Assembly (NCBI RefSeq): GCF_028462125.1
Contig: NZ_CP115468.1
Location: forward strand, 3,279,559-3,343,558
Length of the DNA stretch: 64,000 nucleotides
Reading direction: 5' to 3'
Source: Leptospira sp. GIMC2001
GTDB lineage: Bacteria; Spirochaetota; Leptospiria; Leptospirales; Leptospiraceae
Shown here: positions 46,278 to 56,432 of the stretch, one piece after another
How the letters are laid out: every line of letters starts with the position of its first letter
How positions within the stretch are numbered: the stretch's first letter is position 1
Position numbers and translations under genes: made by a program
The notes under the pieces: generated by a model
Told to the model about the DNA's origin: nothing
The model's input: only the letters and a program-made list of their open reading frames with translations
Database searches by the model: none

Positions 46278-47798
46278 TTACCCTTGTTTCCTGTTTCTTA
46301 GGAACATTTCCGCAAGATCAGTGCATGCTTGCTTGAATTTATCTTCGTGCTGAATTTCTCGTTTTTCTTTGATTTCTTTGAGTAATTCAGGATATTGATC
46401 ATGAAAGTTCGAAATCAAGAAATCTCGGAAAGCTTTGATCTGAGGCACAGGAATCTTATCCATAAAGCCTTTCGTTACAGCAAAAATGATAGTTACTTGT
46501 TCTTCAATCGGATAAGGGTTGTTATCATTTTGTTTCAAAACTTCAACAATTCTAAATCCTCGATCCAACTGAGACTGAGTTGTTGCATCCAATTCTGTTC
46601 CGAGCTGAGCAAATGCTTCCAACTCTCGGAACTGAGCAAGTTCTAGCTTCAAGGTTCCAGCAACTTTTTTCATTGCTTTGATCTGAGCTGCAGATCCAAC
46701 CCTAGATACGGAAATTCCAACATCAACAGCAGGACGAACACCCGAAGCAAAAAGGTTGGATTGAAGATAAATCTGACCATCAGTAATCGAAATTACGTTG
46801 GTTGGAATATATGCAGAAACTTCACCCTCTTGGGTTTCGATGATTGGTAGTGCTGTCATTGATCCTGCACCGTATTTATCATCTAATTTAGCGGCTCTTT
46901 CGAGTAGACGTGAATGGAGATAGAAAACGTCACCAGGATACGCTTCACGACCTGGAGGTCTCTTAAGTAATAGTGACATTTGACGGTAAGCAACAGCTTG
47001 CTTAGAAAGGTCATCATATACAACTAGAGTAGGCTTCTTCTCATCATACATAAAGTATTCAGCCATACTTGCACCACAATAAGGAGCGATAAACTGAAGT
47101 GGCGCTGGATCAGATGCGTTCGCTGCAACAACAATTGTGTATGCCATAGCACCTTTTGCTTTGAGCTTCTCAACCAAACCAGCGATAGTGGATGCTTTTT
47201 GTCCAATCGCAACATAAACACAGATAACTCCTGTGTCTTTCTGATTGATGATAGTATCTATAGCAATAGCAGTCTTACCAGTTCCACGGTCACCGATGAT
47301 CAACTCACGTTGTCCACGACCAATTGGAATCATTGCGTCAACGCTCAAAATTCCAGTTTGCATCGGCTCGCTTACCGGTTGTCTCATGGAGATTCCAGGT
47401 GCCGGAGATTCTACCGCTCTTGATTTGCTAGAAAGGATTGGACCTTTTCCATCAATCGGTTCACCTAACGGATTCACAACGCGACCCAAAAGTTCGGGAC
47501 CAACTGGAACTTGAAGAATAGCTCCCGTTCTCTTAACGGTAAATCCTTCTTGAATAGCAGTATAGTCTCCTAAGATTACGACCCCGACAGAGTTCTCTTC
47601 CAAGTTCAATACTTGGCCTTTGACTCCGTTCTGGAATTCGATCAATTCCCCAGCCATTACGTTCGAAAGTCCGTAAACTCTGGCAATACCATCCCCTACT
47701 TCTAGAACGGTACCGACTTCATCGATGTTTAGATTCTTCTTAAAATTTTGTATTTCTTTTTTTAGAACCGACGTTACTTCGTCTGTTTTAATTTTCAT
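46278..47798 (-). CDS. atpA: ATP synthase alpha subunit
   Basis: 506 residues, full length. Walker A is GDRGTGKTA; the nucleotide-binding and regulatory segments such as [25 protein letters not shown] (here split by position) are intact. It forms the non-catalytic sites of the F1 hexamer. The ATG overlaps the atpH stop by 11 bases. Confidence 0.98.
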   Translation of the reverse strand: MKIKTDEVTSVLKKEIQNFKKNLNIDEVGTVLEVGDGIARVYGLSNVMAGELIEFQNGVKGQVLNLEENSVGVVILGDYTAIQEGFTVKRTGAILQVPVGPELLGRVVNPLGEPIDGKGPILSSKSRAVESPAPGISMRQPVSEPMQTGILSVDAMIPIGRGQRELIIGDRGTGKTAIAIDTIINQKDTGVICVYVAIGQKASTIAGLVEKLKAKGAMAYTIVVAANASDPAPLQFIAPYCGASMAEYFMYDEKKPTLVVYDDLSKQAVAYRQMSLLLKRPPGREAYPGDVFYLHSRLLERAAKLDDKYGAGSMTALPIIETQEGEVSAYIPTNVISITDGQIYLQSNLFASGVRPAVDVGISVSRVGSAAQIKAMKKVAGTLKLELAQFRELEAFAQLGTELDATTQSQLDRGFRIVEVLKQNDNNPYPIEEQVTIIFAVTKGFMDKIPVPQIKAFRDFLISNFHDQYPELLKEIKEKREIQHEDKFKQACTDLAEMFLRNRKQG

Positions 47799-48357
47799 AA
47801 ATTGCTCCGACGGTTATTTTCTTAGCGAGAAGAGACTCTTTTATAGTTCTCAACTTACTTTGGATAGATGCATCCACCAGGTAATCGTTCATCCGAATCA
47901 CGAAACCACCAACAATGTCAGGTGATATTTCATTGCGAATGACCGCTGATGTTTTGAATTTTTCCTCGAGTGTTTTCTTAATTCTAGATATCTCTGATTC
48001 AAGCATAGGCTCCCGAGAATAGAGCGTTACTTGACTGCGTCCTCTTAATTTATCAACGCCTTCGGAAAACACCGAACAAATCTCGGGGAAAAATTCCAAA
48101 CGACCTTTATTGCTGAGGACTCCAATAAAAGAAGAAACGATTTCGCTCACTTTTCCTTTTAATGAATTCATTAACACAGTTTCTTTTTCTTCCGGCTTAA
48201 CTACCGGTGATAGAATAAATTGCATAATTTCTGGATCGGTAAAAAGGATAGTCTCGACATCTCGAAGCTCTCCTTCTACCTCTTCCAAGGCAGGACCGCT
48301 GGACACCAAATCCAACAGTGCTTGGCTGTAAACAGTTGATACCTGGCTCTGATTCAT
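47788..48357 (-). CDS. atpH: ATP synthase delta subunit
   Basis: 189 residues of the OSCP/delta family: [11 protein letters not shown] at the N-terminus and the C-terminal [19 protein letters not shown] segment that contacts the peripheral stalk. It links F1 to the b dimer. It sits between atpF (9-base gap) and atpA (11-base overlap). Confidence 0.95.
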   Translation of the reverse strand: MNQSQVSTVYSQALLDLVSSGPALEEVEGELRDVETILFTDPEIMQFILSPVVKPEEKETVLMNSLKGKVSEIVSSFIGVLSNKGRLEFFPEICSVFSEGVDKLRGRSQVTLYSREPMLESEISRIKKTLEEKFKTSAVIRNEISPDIVGGFVIRMNDYLVDASIQSKLRTIKESLLAKKITVGAIYEN

Positions 48358-48366
48358 TATAGGTGT

Positions 48367-48885
48367 CTAGATCCTTTCCAGCTTACTTAATTCTTTATCA
48401 ATAAAACTTGCGTAATCATCTTTCTTAAGTTGCTTTTCTAAAATCTCACTTGCAATCAGAACTGACATTTCTGCCACTTGAATCTGCAACTCTTGAACCG
48501 CCTTTGCTTTCGCAAGTTCGATATCCCGTACAGATTGTTCTTTCAACTTTCGAATATCCGAATTCGCATCTTCGATCATTTTGTTTTTGAGATTGACTGC
48601 ATCCGATTTAGCTTCGTTGATGATCGCAAGAGCCTCATCCTTAGCATGATTGACCTTTTCTTGGTAATCTCTAAGTACTTTCTCTGCATCACTACGAAGT
48701 GATGTAGCTTTTTCGATCTCACTTTCGATTCCAGCTGCACGCTCATCGAGTGCTGTTAGGATTTTGTCCCAAGCAAACTTCTTCAAAATGAAGACAACGA
48801 TTAAGAATGTAACCAGGGTCCAAATTACTAGACCCGGATTCACATCCAGCAGATTCAAACCTCCACCAGCTCCTAGGAAAACCAA
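48367..48885 (-). CDS. atpF: ATP synthase b subunit
   Basis: 172 residues: one N-terminal membrane helix (about 15-32, PGLVIWTLVTFLIVVFIL) and a long charged helix forming the peripheral stalk. Its size and pattern are usual for the b subunit. It lies 8 bases after atpE. Confidence 0.95.
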   Translation of the reverse strand: MVFLGAGGGLNLLDVNPGLVIWTLVTFLIVVFILKKFAWDKILTALDERAAGIESEIEKATSLRSDAEKVLRDYQEKVNHAKDEALAIINEAKSDAVNLKNKMIEDANSDIRKLKEQSVRDIELAKAKAVQELQIQVAEMSVLIASEILEKQLKKDDYASFIDKELSKLERI

Positions 48886-48893
48886 GGTTTTAC

Positions 48894-49178
48894 CTATTTC
48901 TGCTCAGTTTGAGCAGCTGGGGTTTTTGCTACAGATTTCGGAAGCTCTGTATTCAATAGAGATCCAGCTTGGAACATGATTACAAGTGCGAACAATGCAG
49001 CACCTTCAATCAACGCCGCAGCGATAATCATACCTGTTTGAATAGGTCCAGCAGCGTCTGGCTGACGGCTCATACCTTCAACAGCAGATCCACCAATTCT
49101 TCCAATTCCAAGTCCAGCTCCAAGAATAGCTAAACCAGCTCCAATTCCAACTCCAATGTATCCTAAACCAAAGTCCAT
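48894..49178 (-). CDS. atpE: ATP synthase c subunit
   Basis: 94 residues, two membrane helices joined by the polar loop SRQPDAAG. The ion-binding carboxylate is the Glu in AALIEGAALF. It is followed by Gly rather than Ser/Thr, and helix 1 lacks the Gln of sodium-type rings, so proton coupling is expected. The C-terminal 15 residues extend past the second helix and are Ala/Thr/Gln-rich. Confidence 0.96.
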   Translation of the reverse strand: MDFGLGYIGVGIGAGLAILGAGLGIGRIGGSAVEGMSRQPDAAGPIQTGMIIAAALIEGAALFALVIMFQAGSLLNTELPKSVAKTPAAQTEQK

Positions 49179-49227
49179 ATTGAGTGTAACTCCTATTGAT
49201 ATTTAAAAATTTTCCAAAAAATTCATT

Positions 49228-50286
49228 TTAGTGTCGATGCATCACAGAACCAACGAAGATTGATGTGAGCAAAACAAATATGTAAGCTTGCAAAAAAGCT
49301 ACAAATATTTCCAAAACATAAATTGCTCCCGCACCAACAATGGCAACAGGCACAATATAATAGGTCTGAAATTTAAAAATGAATCCAATTAACGCAAGTA
49401 TGATGACGTGACCCGCTGTCATATTTGCCAAGAGACGCACTGTAAGAGCAAAGCATTTCGCAAGTGGAGACACAATGAACTCAAGAGGCCACATCAATGG
49501 CCAAAGTGCAAGAGGAACACCATTAGGAACTGAATGCGGAATGAATTTGATTCCTTGGTAAGCAAAACCAGTTCCCATGATCAATAAAAATGTCATTATA
49601 GCTAAAGAAACAGTGACACTTACGTCACCTGTCGTTGTTATACCACTCCAAACCAATGCTAACGGATGGTGATGCCCAGCATCAGAAAACAAAGTAAAGA
49701 TCTCACCGATTGGTGGAATGATTCCCATCAAGTTACCTGATAGAATAAAGAAAAACAGAGTCAACATGTAGTGATAATATGCGTGGCCATGACCATGCAT
49801 GCTTCCATCAACTACGTCTTTCTTGATAAATCCAACTAAAGCTTCCACTCCGTTTGCAAATCGACCATTGACTTTCATTGGATTCTTAGAAATCTTACTT
49901 GCTGCAGGAATAAATATCAATAGAAGAATCAAGCAACCAATCCACATCATGGTTACTCGTTTGGTAATATGCATGTCCAATCCACCAACATAGTGGTAGG
50001 ATTTGTGATCACTGTCATGGAAAATAGCTGAGTTGTTCGGATCAAATCCTGCGCTACCTTCGTAAACTTTTTCCCCACCGAAGTTCAAAGGGAAAACTGG
50101 AGCGTCACTCAAGTGATGAACGATTACGCCATTGAGATCAAATTCTTCACCCTCAGTTGATGAAGCAACCACTGGGTTAGTGAATAAAAATAATGAAAAA
50201 ATAATTGTTACTAATATTTGGTTTAGTCTAAAATTCATAAATTGGTTCATTGATTCCTGTAATGGATCAGTAATTCGTGCCCTCAT
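49228..50286 (-). CDS. atpB: ATP synthase a subunit
   Basis: 352 residues, with the essential Arg in LTVRLLANMTAGH and the C-terminal helices of the stator channel. The N-terminus is extended: a signal-like hydrophobic segment ending near VVASS is followed by about 70 hydrophilic residues before the first core helix. The listed ATG overlaps the stop of the upstream gene (ATGA). An in-frame ATG at 50250 with CAGGA before it is an equally good start. Confidence 0.95.
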   Translation of the reverse strand: MRARITDPLQESMNQFMNFRLNQILVTIIFSLFLFTNPVVASSTEGEEFDLNGVIVHHLSDAPVFPLNFGGEKVYEGSAGFDPNNSAIFHDSDHKSYHYVGGLDMHITKRVTMMWIGCLILLLIFIPAASKISKNPMKVNGRFANGVEALVGFIKKDVVDGSMHGHGHAYYHYMLTLFFFILSGNLMGIIPPIGEIFTLFSDAGHHHPLALVWSGITTTGDVSVTVSLAIMTFLLIMGTGFAYQGIKFIPHSVPNGVPLALWPLMWPLEFIVSPLAKCFALTVRLLANMTAGHVIILALIGFIFKFQTYYIVPVAIVGAGAIYVLEIFVAFLQAYIFVLLTSIFVGSVMHRH

Positions 50287-50681
50287 AGCTCTTCTTCTTT
50301 CTGTATGATGAGGGAGTGGTTGTCCTTTGTCCAGACAGCTACAAATACAAATATTGCAAGAAAGCCAAAATAAGCAAGAAAAAATCCCAAAATAAATTCT
50401 GATCCTCCATCGCGCATTCCAATAACCAAAATTGCTAAACTTCCAAAAAAAGATAATAAAATGAGTCCTGCTTGTCCAAGCCCAGACTTAGCTCCGTAGA
50501 TTCTAAACAGAATAAATTTGGCTTCAAACAAAATTGTCTGGAATCCAAGGCAAAGAAAAAATCCATTCTGTACGCTAGGAAATAAGTAAATGACAATGAT
50601 TGTAAAAACTAATAAACCTAAAAGAAATAAAGTTTGGAATTTTAAAGGAGGGAGTTTGCCAAAATCAATGGGAGTTTTCAA
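50283..50681 (-). CDS. ATP synthase I-like small membrane protein
   Basis: 132 residues with four membrane helices. I chose the TTG at 50681: it overlaps the upstream TGA as TTGA and has GAGG five bases before it. A longer frame from 50756 would overlap most of the previous gene. AtpI-type proteins sit at this place in many ATP synthase operons and help c-ring assembly; the sequence is too divergent for me to be certain. Confidence 0.65.
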   Translation of the reverse strand: MKTPIDFGKLPPLKFQTLFLLGLLVFTIIVIYLFPSVQNGFFLCLGFQTILFEAKFILFRIYGAKSGLGQAGLILLSFFGSLAILVIGMRDGGSEFILGFFLAYFGFLAIFVFVAVWTKDNHSLIIQKEEEL

Positions 50682-50908
50682 TCTTGCCTCGTTCTTCGAA
50701 CTATATGAAACAAACCCAAAGAAAAACCAAGGATCATTCCTAAGAGTAGTATCCAAGGAGCTGAACCCAATTGCTTATCCAGCCAAGATCCACCGAGCAG
50801 AAAAAACAAGATGATTCCCGTAAATTCTGTTCCAAGTCCAGCAAGATGCCAAGCTGATTTTATTTTAGGAGTCTTCCGATCCTGTCCCAACGAACGTCCA
50901 TTCTCCAA
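50678..50908 (-). CDS. atpZ: AtpZ/AtpI family protein
   Basis: 76 residues with two membrane helices and the family pattern: AGLGTEFTGI, GGSWLDKQLGSAPWILLLGM, GFSLGLFHI. Such proteins precede the F0 genes in many bacteria and are linked to ATP synthase assembly or magnesium supply. The start is uncertain: TTG at 50908, or TTG at 50890, which has GGA at better spacing. Either start overlaps the end of lepB. Confidence 0.8.
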   Translation of the reverse strand: MENGRSLGQDRKTPKIKSAWHLAGLGTEFTGIILFFLLGGSWLDKQLGSAPWILLLGMILGFSLGLFHIVRRTRQD

Positions 50909-51882
50909 ATTCGATACAAAATCGTTCTCTTGAGCCAGTCCATTCTAGGTTCAAATTCTTCGGAACTACTAGAATTCCCGTATGAATCAATTTCATTGGG
51001 TTGGCAATAATTTAAGATATTTGCGGCATCCCATTTCTCAGCCTCATAGGGTCCTTTTTCGGAGAGCTCAAGTCCATCCTTGAACTGACAAGTATGATCT
51101 TTCCAATTGATAGAGAAATAGATGATCAATGCTTTGCCTAAAATATCTTCTCTCGGAACAAAACCCCAACCTCGTGAATCATGTGAATTGTCACGATTGT
51201 CACCCATAACCATATAGTGACCATCTGGAATCAAACATCCATTGGAGAAATCGCAGTTGAAACGAGCTCCAGCATTGCGGATGTCATCGGAAGTCTCCAA
51301 TAGTAGATGCTGGAATTCTCCTTTCGTTTCCCGAAATAAAGTTCCTGAGGAAGCTCGAATGTCATCGACGTCCGCAAGCTCTTTTCCTTGAGGAACCTCT
51401 TCTGGTGCGTAGTCAAGAAAAGAGTCGGAGCCAATTGGACGGTATTCAATAAATGCATATAAAATACGACCTTTTGATGTTTCCATATATTTTCTTGTTA
51501 GGCGGATTGTATCACCGGGCATACCGATTACCCTTTTGACAAATCTCTTAGAAAATATTCCCTCACGAGTCTCGCCGTAATTGAGGGCATCATCCGGCGG
51601 AATAAAAGTTACGATATCACCACGGCGGGGATCATCTATCCTGTAAATTTCTTTCTCAGTAAACGGGATTCGAAGCGAATATCGCATTTTATTGACAAAA
51701 AGAAAATCCCCTATTTTCAAAGTTGGGATCATTGAGCCAGAAGGTATGTTATTTGCGTCCAAAATTGATGATTTGAATGCGAAAACGAGAACGATTATAC
51801 CTAGAAATGAAGAAAGTGAAGAAACAAACGAGGGGCTGTCTTCTTCAACTTCTTCGAGTTTTGATTTATTCCAAAATGCCAT
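50860..51882 (-). CDS. lepB: Signal peptidase I
   Basis: 340 residues from the ATG at 51882. One N-terminal membrane helix precedes the catalytic Ser in IPSGSMIPTL. The catalytic Lys lies in the KRFVKRVIGMPGD segment, and the C-terminal box is GDNRDNSHDSRGWGFVP. It cleaves signal peptides after Sec export. A region of about 70 residues between boxes D and E is larger than in minimal enzymes. The frame is open to 51999, but that would run across the start of the divergent gene. It reads into atpZ with an overlap. Confidence 0.92.
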   Translation of the reverse strand: MAFWNKSKLEEVEEDSPSFVSSLSSFLGIIVLVFAFKSSILDANNIPSGSMIPTLKIGDFLFVNKMRYSLRIPFTEKEIYRIDDPRRGDIVTFIPPDDALNYGETREGIFSKRFVKRVIGMPGDTIRLTRKYMETSKGRILYAFIEYRPIGSDSFLDYAPEEVPQGKELADVDDIRASSGTLFRETKGEFQHLLLETSDDIRNAGARFNCDFSNGCLIPDGHYMVMGDNRDNSHDSRGWGFVPREDILGKALIIYFSINWKDHTCQFKDGLELSEKGPYEAEKWDAANILNYCQPNEIDSYGNSSSSEEFEPRMDWLKRTILYRIWRMDVRWDRIGRLLK

Positions 51883-51958
51883 GTTCGAGTAGAGAATGAT
51901 TTCGTTGCGTTTTCTGTCAAGAAAGGGAAAAAAAACGGGAAAAATGCTTGTACACCAA

Positions 51959-52759
51959 ATGAATTTCACCGAGGATATACGAGAGGGTGCCATGTCCAAT
52001 CTGAAAGAATATCTTAAACATTACCCAATTCTTGCCATTAAAACTGGAACGGAAACAGAGGATATGGGCTCCGAAGAAATTCTCTATCTAAAAAAACTTT
52101 GTGCCAACCTACTCCCTGTTTATGTAAAAATTGGCGGTCCCGAAGCAAGAAACGATATGCGGATATGCCAGAAAATTGGAGTGGAAGGAATTTCCGCGCC
52201 AATGATCGAGTCCGAATATGCATTACGAAATTTTATCTCATCTCTTAAGAACGTCGTTGCTCCAAAATACTATCAATCGCTTCGCAAGTCCATAAATCTA
52301 GAAACAATAACTGGATACAAAAACTATTTGGATATTCTGGATAGACCAGAAATAAATGAGTTAGATCAAATAACAGCCGCTAGATCAGATTTATCTGCAT
52401 CCATGGATAGAAAGCCAGATGATCCAGAAGTAACGCGAGTTACGAGAAATATTGTTAGGATGGCCAAGGAGCGCGGACTCAATACTTGCGTTGGCGGAAC
52501 GATAACTAAAAAGAATTTTGATCTCATTCGAGAAGAAATCCAACCTGATTTTATCAATTCAAGACATATCATGGTTGATGTGTCAAAACTAAAATCAATC
52601 ACAGGAGAAGAGATTGCTGAAGCGATGCTTTCTATTGAGATTGAAATCTATGAGCTATTTGCAAAAGAGTTCCCAGAAAAATCCTATCATTACAAAAATA
52701 GAATTGAAACCAATCGCGAAAGAATCGGAGAACGGAAAGTACTTTATTTTATTAGATGA
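51959..52759 (+). CDS. HpcH/HpaI aldolase / citrate lyase-like protein
   Basis: About 266 residues. The segment VKIGGPEARNDM followed by GVEGISAPMIESEYALRNF fits the HpcH/HpaI and citrate-lyase beta fold, in which a TIM barrel cleaves carbon-carbon bonds of CoA thioesters or hydroxy acids using a metal. The late CVGG and INSRHIMVDV segments fit the barrel end. The start is uncertain: ATG at 51992 has GAGAGG at good spacing and would give 255 residues; ATG at 51959 is the more upstream choice. The substrate cannot be told. It overlaps the next gene by 4 bases (ATGA). Confidence 0.65.
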   Translation: MNFTEDIREGAMSNLKEYLKHYPILAIKTGTETEDMGSEEILYLKKLCANLLPVYVKIGGPEARNDMRICQKIGVEGISAPMIESEYALRNFISSLKNVVAPKYYQSLRKSINLETITGYKNYLDILDRPEINELDQITAARSDLSASMDRKPDDPEVTRVTRNIVRMAKERGLNTCVGGTITKKNFDLIREEIQPDFINSRHIMVDVSKLKSITGEEIAEAMLSIEIEIYELFAKEFPEKSYHYKNRIETNRERIGERKVLYFIR

Positions 52760-54513
52760 AGCCAAACTTCATTCGAAGCATCTTTTTTGCTTTTGTTATT
52801 CTCTATTTTTTCAATTTGTTTTTGTATCCACATTCTGATCCAAGAATATTTCATAGAATTTTTGCTTACATTGCAATATTAATTGGAACTATCCTATTTT
52901 ATTATCTGTATTCAAATCGGCTTGCTATAACAAATAATAGCAACTCATCTGACTCAATAACTCATAAAATAAAATCCAATTATGAAACGTCTTCTGAGGA
53001 AGGCTTCAATTCGAAGAAAATTTATTTATTTTATGTATTTATCGGAATCATTCTTTCTTTAACTTTTATCGTTCATTTCGTTCTCGTAACATTCGGACTG
53101 CAATCCATATTTTTCTTAGGTGAACTAGACTTTGTTTCTATGGGAGAAATTATCAACAACATCGCAAGAGATGGTAATTTTACATCCCGCTTTCACGGCG
53201 ACTTTCAATCTTCCTATCTCGCACATCATTTCGCTCCGGGACTTGTTTTCTATGTTCCGTTTTTTTGGCTAACGAATGATCGGCTTATTCTCGCTTGGTC
53301 CCAATGTTTTTATACTTTAGTAATTATTGTTCTAATCTATTTGAATATAAAAAAATACAATTGGAAATCTTGGGAATATTATTTCTGGATATTGATTTTT
53401 GCATCTAATATCTATTTGTACAGATTGTCTTTATCTTATCACTTTGAGATCCTCTATGTAATTTTCTTTCTCGGGATTATCTATTTTCGCAATCAATCCA
53501 ATATCTTCGGAGAAATTTTATGCTTATTTTCTGCGATCAGCATAAAAGAAGATATTGCCATCTACTTAGGATTGTTCTATGCAATTGAATCAATTACAAG
53601 CTTCAAGATTATTTTAGGAAGTCCAAAGAACACAATTCAGTTAGGTTCTATAAATATTAGTACAACTGAAAAGAAAGAATGGATATTACCTATAAAAGAT
53701 TTCTGCATAAGTCTTTTCTGTATTTTGACATTTTTCATTTTTACTCCCCTTCTAAGGAATCTAATGGAAGTCAATAGCGACGAAAATTGGCTTAGTATAT
53801 GGTCTAACTGGGGAACCACACCTGTACAAATTGTTACAACAGTTATCTTTCATCCAATTGATTTCCTAACTTCCATTTTTGCAAAAAAAAATATTCTTCT
53901 AGAAATCTCGATGGGATTTGCTTTTCTATTTTGGTTATCCCCTAAACATTTTATCTACATATTTATGATCAGCTGCTTGCATTTTATATCCTCTAGGGAA
54001 TGGCATAACGAATTGTACAATTATTATATCTATCCGATCTTACCCGTTTTGATTATAGGAACCATTGAAGGTTGGAACAGAATTCGGAAATATCTTGGCC
54101 ATTATATGGTTCCCATTATTTTCTTGGGATTGGGGATAATATTTTATAGAAATTCTCTGGATATAAATTTCCCCTTCACTGCATCCAATCATTATAAATC
54201 AACATCTGCTTTGGATGAAAAATTATACAATACAAAAGAAATCGTTAAATTAATTCCAAATTATTCAATAGTTGCAACAGAATTTGATCTCGGGAGTTTT
54301 GTATCGCTTAAGAATAAACTCATTCCAATCAAAGAGGATTTTTCTGCATTTGGTTCGGATAGTCCAGAATATATCTTAATCGATACAGATATGGGATTCT
54401 CACCTTATATTTCACTAAACACCATTCGTGACTGGGAGAAAAGTTGGATCACCGAACAATCATATAATGTTTTTGCAGAAAAGGGTAGTCTGCGTTTACT
54501 GAAGAAGAAATAA
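52756..54513 (+). CDS. DUF2079 membrane protein
   Basis: 585 residues, polytopic, about ten membrane helices. The DUF2079 pattern is visible in the HGDFQSSYLAHHFAPGL segment (near residue 150) and SIKEDIAIYLGL (near 255). DUF2079 proteins resemble GT-C glycosyltransferases, with a long extracytoplasmic C-terminal part, and may transfer sugars from lipid carriers, but no function has been shown here. It is translationally coupled to the preceding lyase-like gene. Confidence 0.8.
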   Translation: MKPNFIRSIFFAFVILYFFNLFLYPHSDPRIFHRIFAYIAILIGTILFYYLYSNRLAITNNSNSSDSITHKIKSNYETSSEEGFNSKKIYLFYVFIGIILSLTFIVHFVLVTFGLQSIFFLGELDFVSMGEIINNIARDGNFTSRFHGDFQSSYLAHHFAPGLVFYVPFFWLTNDRLILAWSQCFYTLVIIVLIYLNIKKYNWKSWEYYFWILIFASNIYLYRLSLSYHFEILYVIFFLGIIYFRNQSNIFGEILCLFSAISIKEDIAIYLGLFYAIESITSFKIILGSPKNTIQLGSINISTTEKKEWILPIKDFCISLFCILTFFIFTPLLRNLMEVNSDENWLSIWSNWGTTPVQIVTTVIFHPIDFLTSIFAKKNILLEISMGFAFLFWLSPKHFIYIFMISCLHFISSREWHNELYNYYIYPILPVLIIGTIEGWNRIRKYLGHYMVPIIFLGLGIIFYRNSLDINFPFTASNHYKSTSALDEKLYNTKEIVKLIPNYSIVATEFDLGSFVSLKNKLIPIKEDFSAFGSDSPEYILIDTDMGFSPYISLNTIRDWEKSWITEQSYNVFAEKGSLRLLKKK

Positions 54514-54536
54514 AGCTAATCGTTGATACAATAATT

Positions 54537-56429
54537 CTATGGGATGACCAAAATCATTGTTACCATAAAACCACGACCTGGTTCGGATTGAACAAAAAGT
54601 TCCGAACCTGGCAGTTTCCATTTTATACGTTGCCGAACTTCCCCGAGACTTCTACTGAAAATTTGTTCTTCCAAATTGATGCTCTCATCAATTTTCATTC
54701 CCTTACCATTATCTGAAATGTTGATTCGTATTGATTTCTCGGAATCCCTTAGCGCATGTATGTTCAAAATATGATCTGTTTTGCTCTGAGTTCGAAATCC
54801 ATGCTTGAATGAATTTTCAATGATTGGTTGAAGAATTAGCGGAGGAAGTCGGACATCTTCAAAACTGCAATCAAGTCGCTGATTGATTGTTAGAGTATCA
54901 TAAAAACGCAATTTCTGCAAATGCAAATAGTCATCAAGAAATCCCCACTCTTCTGCAAATGGAATTAGGTCTCGATTGCTCTGATCTAAGAAAAATCTGT
55001 AGTTATTTGCAAGCTTTAAAATGGCATCGCTTATTAGCTCAGGCTTTACTTGGTAGAGAGCATGGATTGTATTTAGAGAATTGAATAGAAAATGTGGATT
55101 CATCTTCGATTGAAGATTACGAAATTTGGATTCCTTTAGATCGTTTTCTGCTTTCTGTAACATTTTTCTTTTTTCAAATATATTTCGTTCTAAGTTGAAA
55201 CCCTGCGCTATAACACCGATTAATACACCCCATTGTACAAATGAAAAAGAACTTGGATCATTGCCCAACTCCAATAAAACCTCAATTGGTATACAGATAA
55301 AAGTCAATGCAAGTCCTACAAAATTACCCAGTCCATCTGGATGTCCATTTTTCCATGCCCTAAAGCTAACATAAATCGCAGACAGAAATGTAAACAAAAC
55401 CAAAATAAGATACAGAAATCGATAGTGTATAAAATAAGTTATAGCTAAAGGGGATATATTTAGACATAGAGCGGCTGTGATCGTAACAATCGATACAACT
55501 AAATGAATTGAAATTAGAATATTCAATATTCCCCATTGCTTTGAACCAAATAATCTTCGTAAGCCGATAAGCATCGGAATCAGAAATAGACTATTGGCCA
55601 TTATTAGTAGCGTAAAAAAATAACTTAAATCCTTTACCAAAAAATTCATGACTGGATTGGATAGAAAACCGATTAAACCAAATAAAAAAGCAAAGGATCC
55701 GAATTCTAAACTCAATTTATAGTTTTTCTTCCAATTAATGAGAGATATAACGATTACAGCCAATCCAATAAAGAGAAAGAAAGAACTCAGAGCAATTAAG
55801 GGTATCTGATCTCTAAGGAACTGAGTTGTAATATCATCCACACTTCCCATAGAAAAATTTTGTGGAGTGATTAGATACAAATAGCCTTTCTGATGCAAAA
55901 TTCTCAAATATAAATATTTCTCAGATTTACCGTTTAATTTGACCCAAGAAATAAAAAATTCTTTCTGATTGAATACAGGATTCTCGACATCTAAATCTCC
56001 CATTTGCCCTAACAAATCGCCAGAATCATTAAAAATCTGATAAGCAACTCCACCATATTGCAATAATGAAGAAGTATGATCCCAATTATCCACTTCACTC
56101 ACATCAAAGCGCATCCATAGAAATGACTCATCTGCAACCTTTTGCAATTCAGAATTGGAAATCAAAAGATCCATATTATTCCAAGTTCTTGTTTTCAATT
56201 CGGAAAACTTAAGCTTACCGAACTCATCTTTTCCAATATCACCTTTGATAAACTCAAATTTATTATAAATTTTATAAATATTTTTTCTAGTATTTGATCT
56301 TTCTGAAAAATATTCAAACGATGAGAATACGAAGACTATTCCGATACATAGTAACAGTGATAACGAGACCCAACTCGATTCAAAAATCAGATGGATTTTT
56401 CTTTTGAAATTTTCTAAAAATGAACCCAT
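54537..56429 (-). CDS. 7TM sensor histidine kinase, LytS type
   Basis: 630 residues. A first membrane helix (about 18-34) is followed by an extracytoplasmic domain (about 40-205), a block of about seven helices (210-410), and the LytS-type kinase core: the His in KMNPHFLFNSLNTIHAL, then an ATPase domain with the PIIENSFKHGF N box and a DNGKGM G box. It should phosphorylate the LytTR regulator encoded 3 bases upstream. The signal sensed is unknown. Confidence 0.9.
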   Translation of the reverse strand: MGSFLENFKRKIHLIFESSWVSLSLLLCIGIVFVFSSFEYFSERSNTRKNIYKIYNKFEFIKGDIGKDEFGKLKFSELKTRTWNNMDLLISNSELQKVADESFLWMRFDVSEVDNWDHTSSLLQYGGVAYQIFNDSGDLLGQMGDLDVENPVFNQKEFFISWVKLNGKSEKYLYLRILHQKGYLYLITPQNFSMGSVDDITTQFLRDQIPLIALSSFFLFIGLAVIVISLINWKKNYKLSLEFGSFAFLFGLIGFLSNPVMNFLVKDLSYFFTLLIMANSLFLIPMLIGLRRLFGSKQWGILNILISIHLVVSIVTITAALCLNISPLAITYFIHYRFLYLILVLFTFLSAIYVSFRAWKNGHPDGLGNFVGLALTFICIPIEVLLELGNDPSSFSFVQWGVLIGVIAQGFNLERNIFEKRKMLQKAENDLKESKFRNLQSKMNPHFLFNSLNTIHALYQVKPELISDAILKLANNYRFFLDQSNRDLIPFAEEWGFLDDYLHLQKLRFYDTLTINQRLDCSFEDVRLPPLILQPIIENSFKHGFRTQSKTDHILNIHALRDSEKSIRINISDNGKGMKIDESINLEEQIFSRSLGEVRQRIKWKLPGSELFVQSEPGRGFMVTMILVIP

Positions 56430-56432
56430 TAT

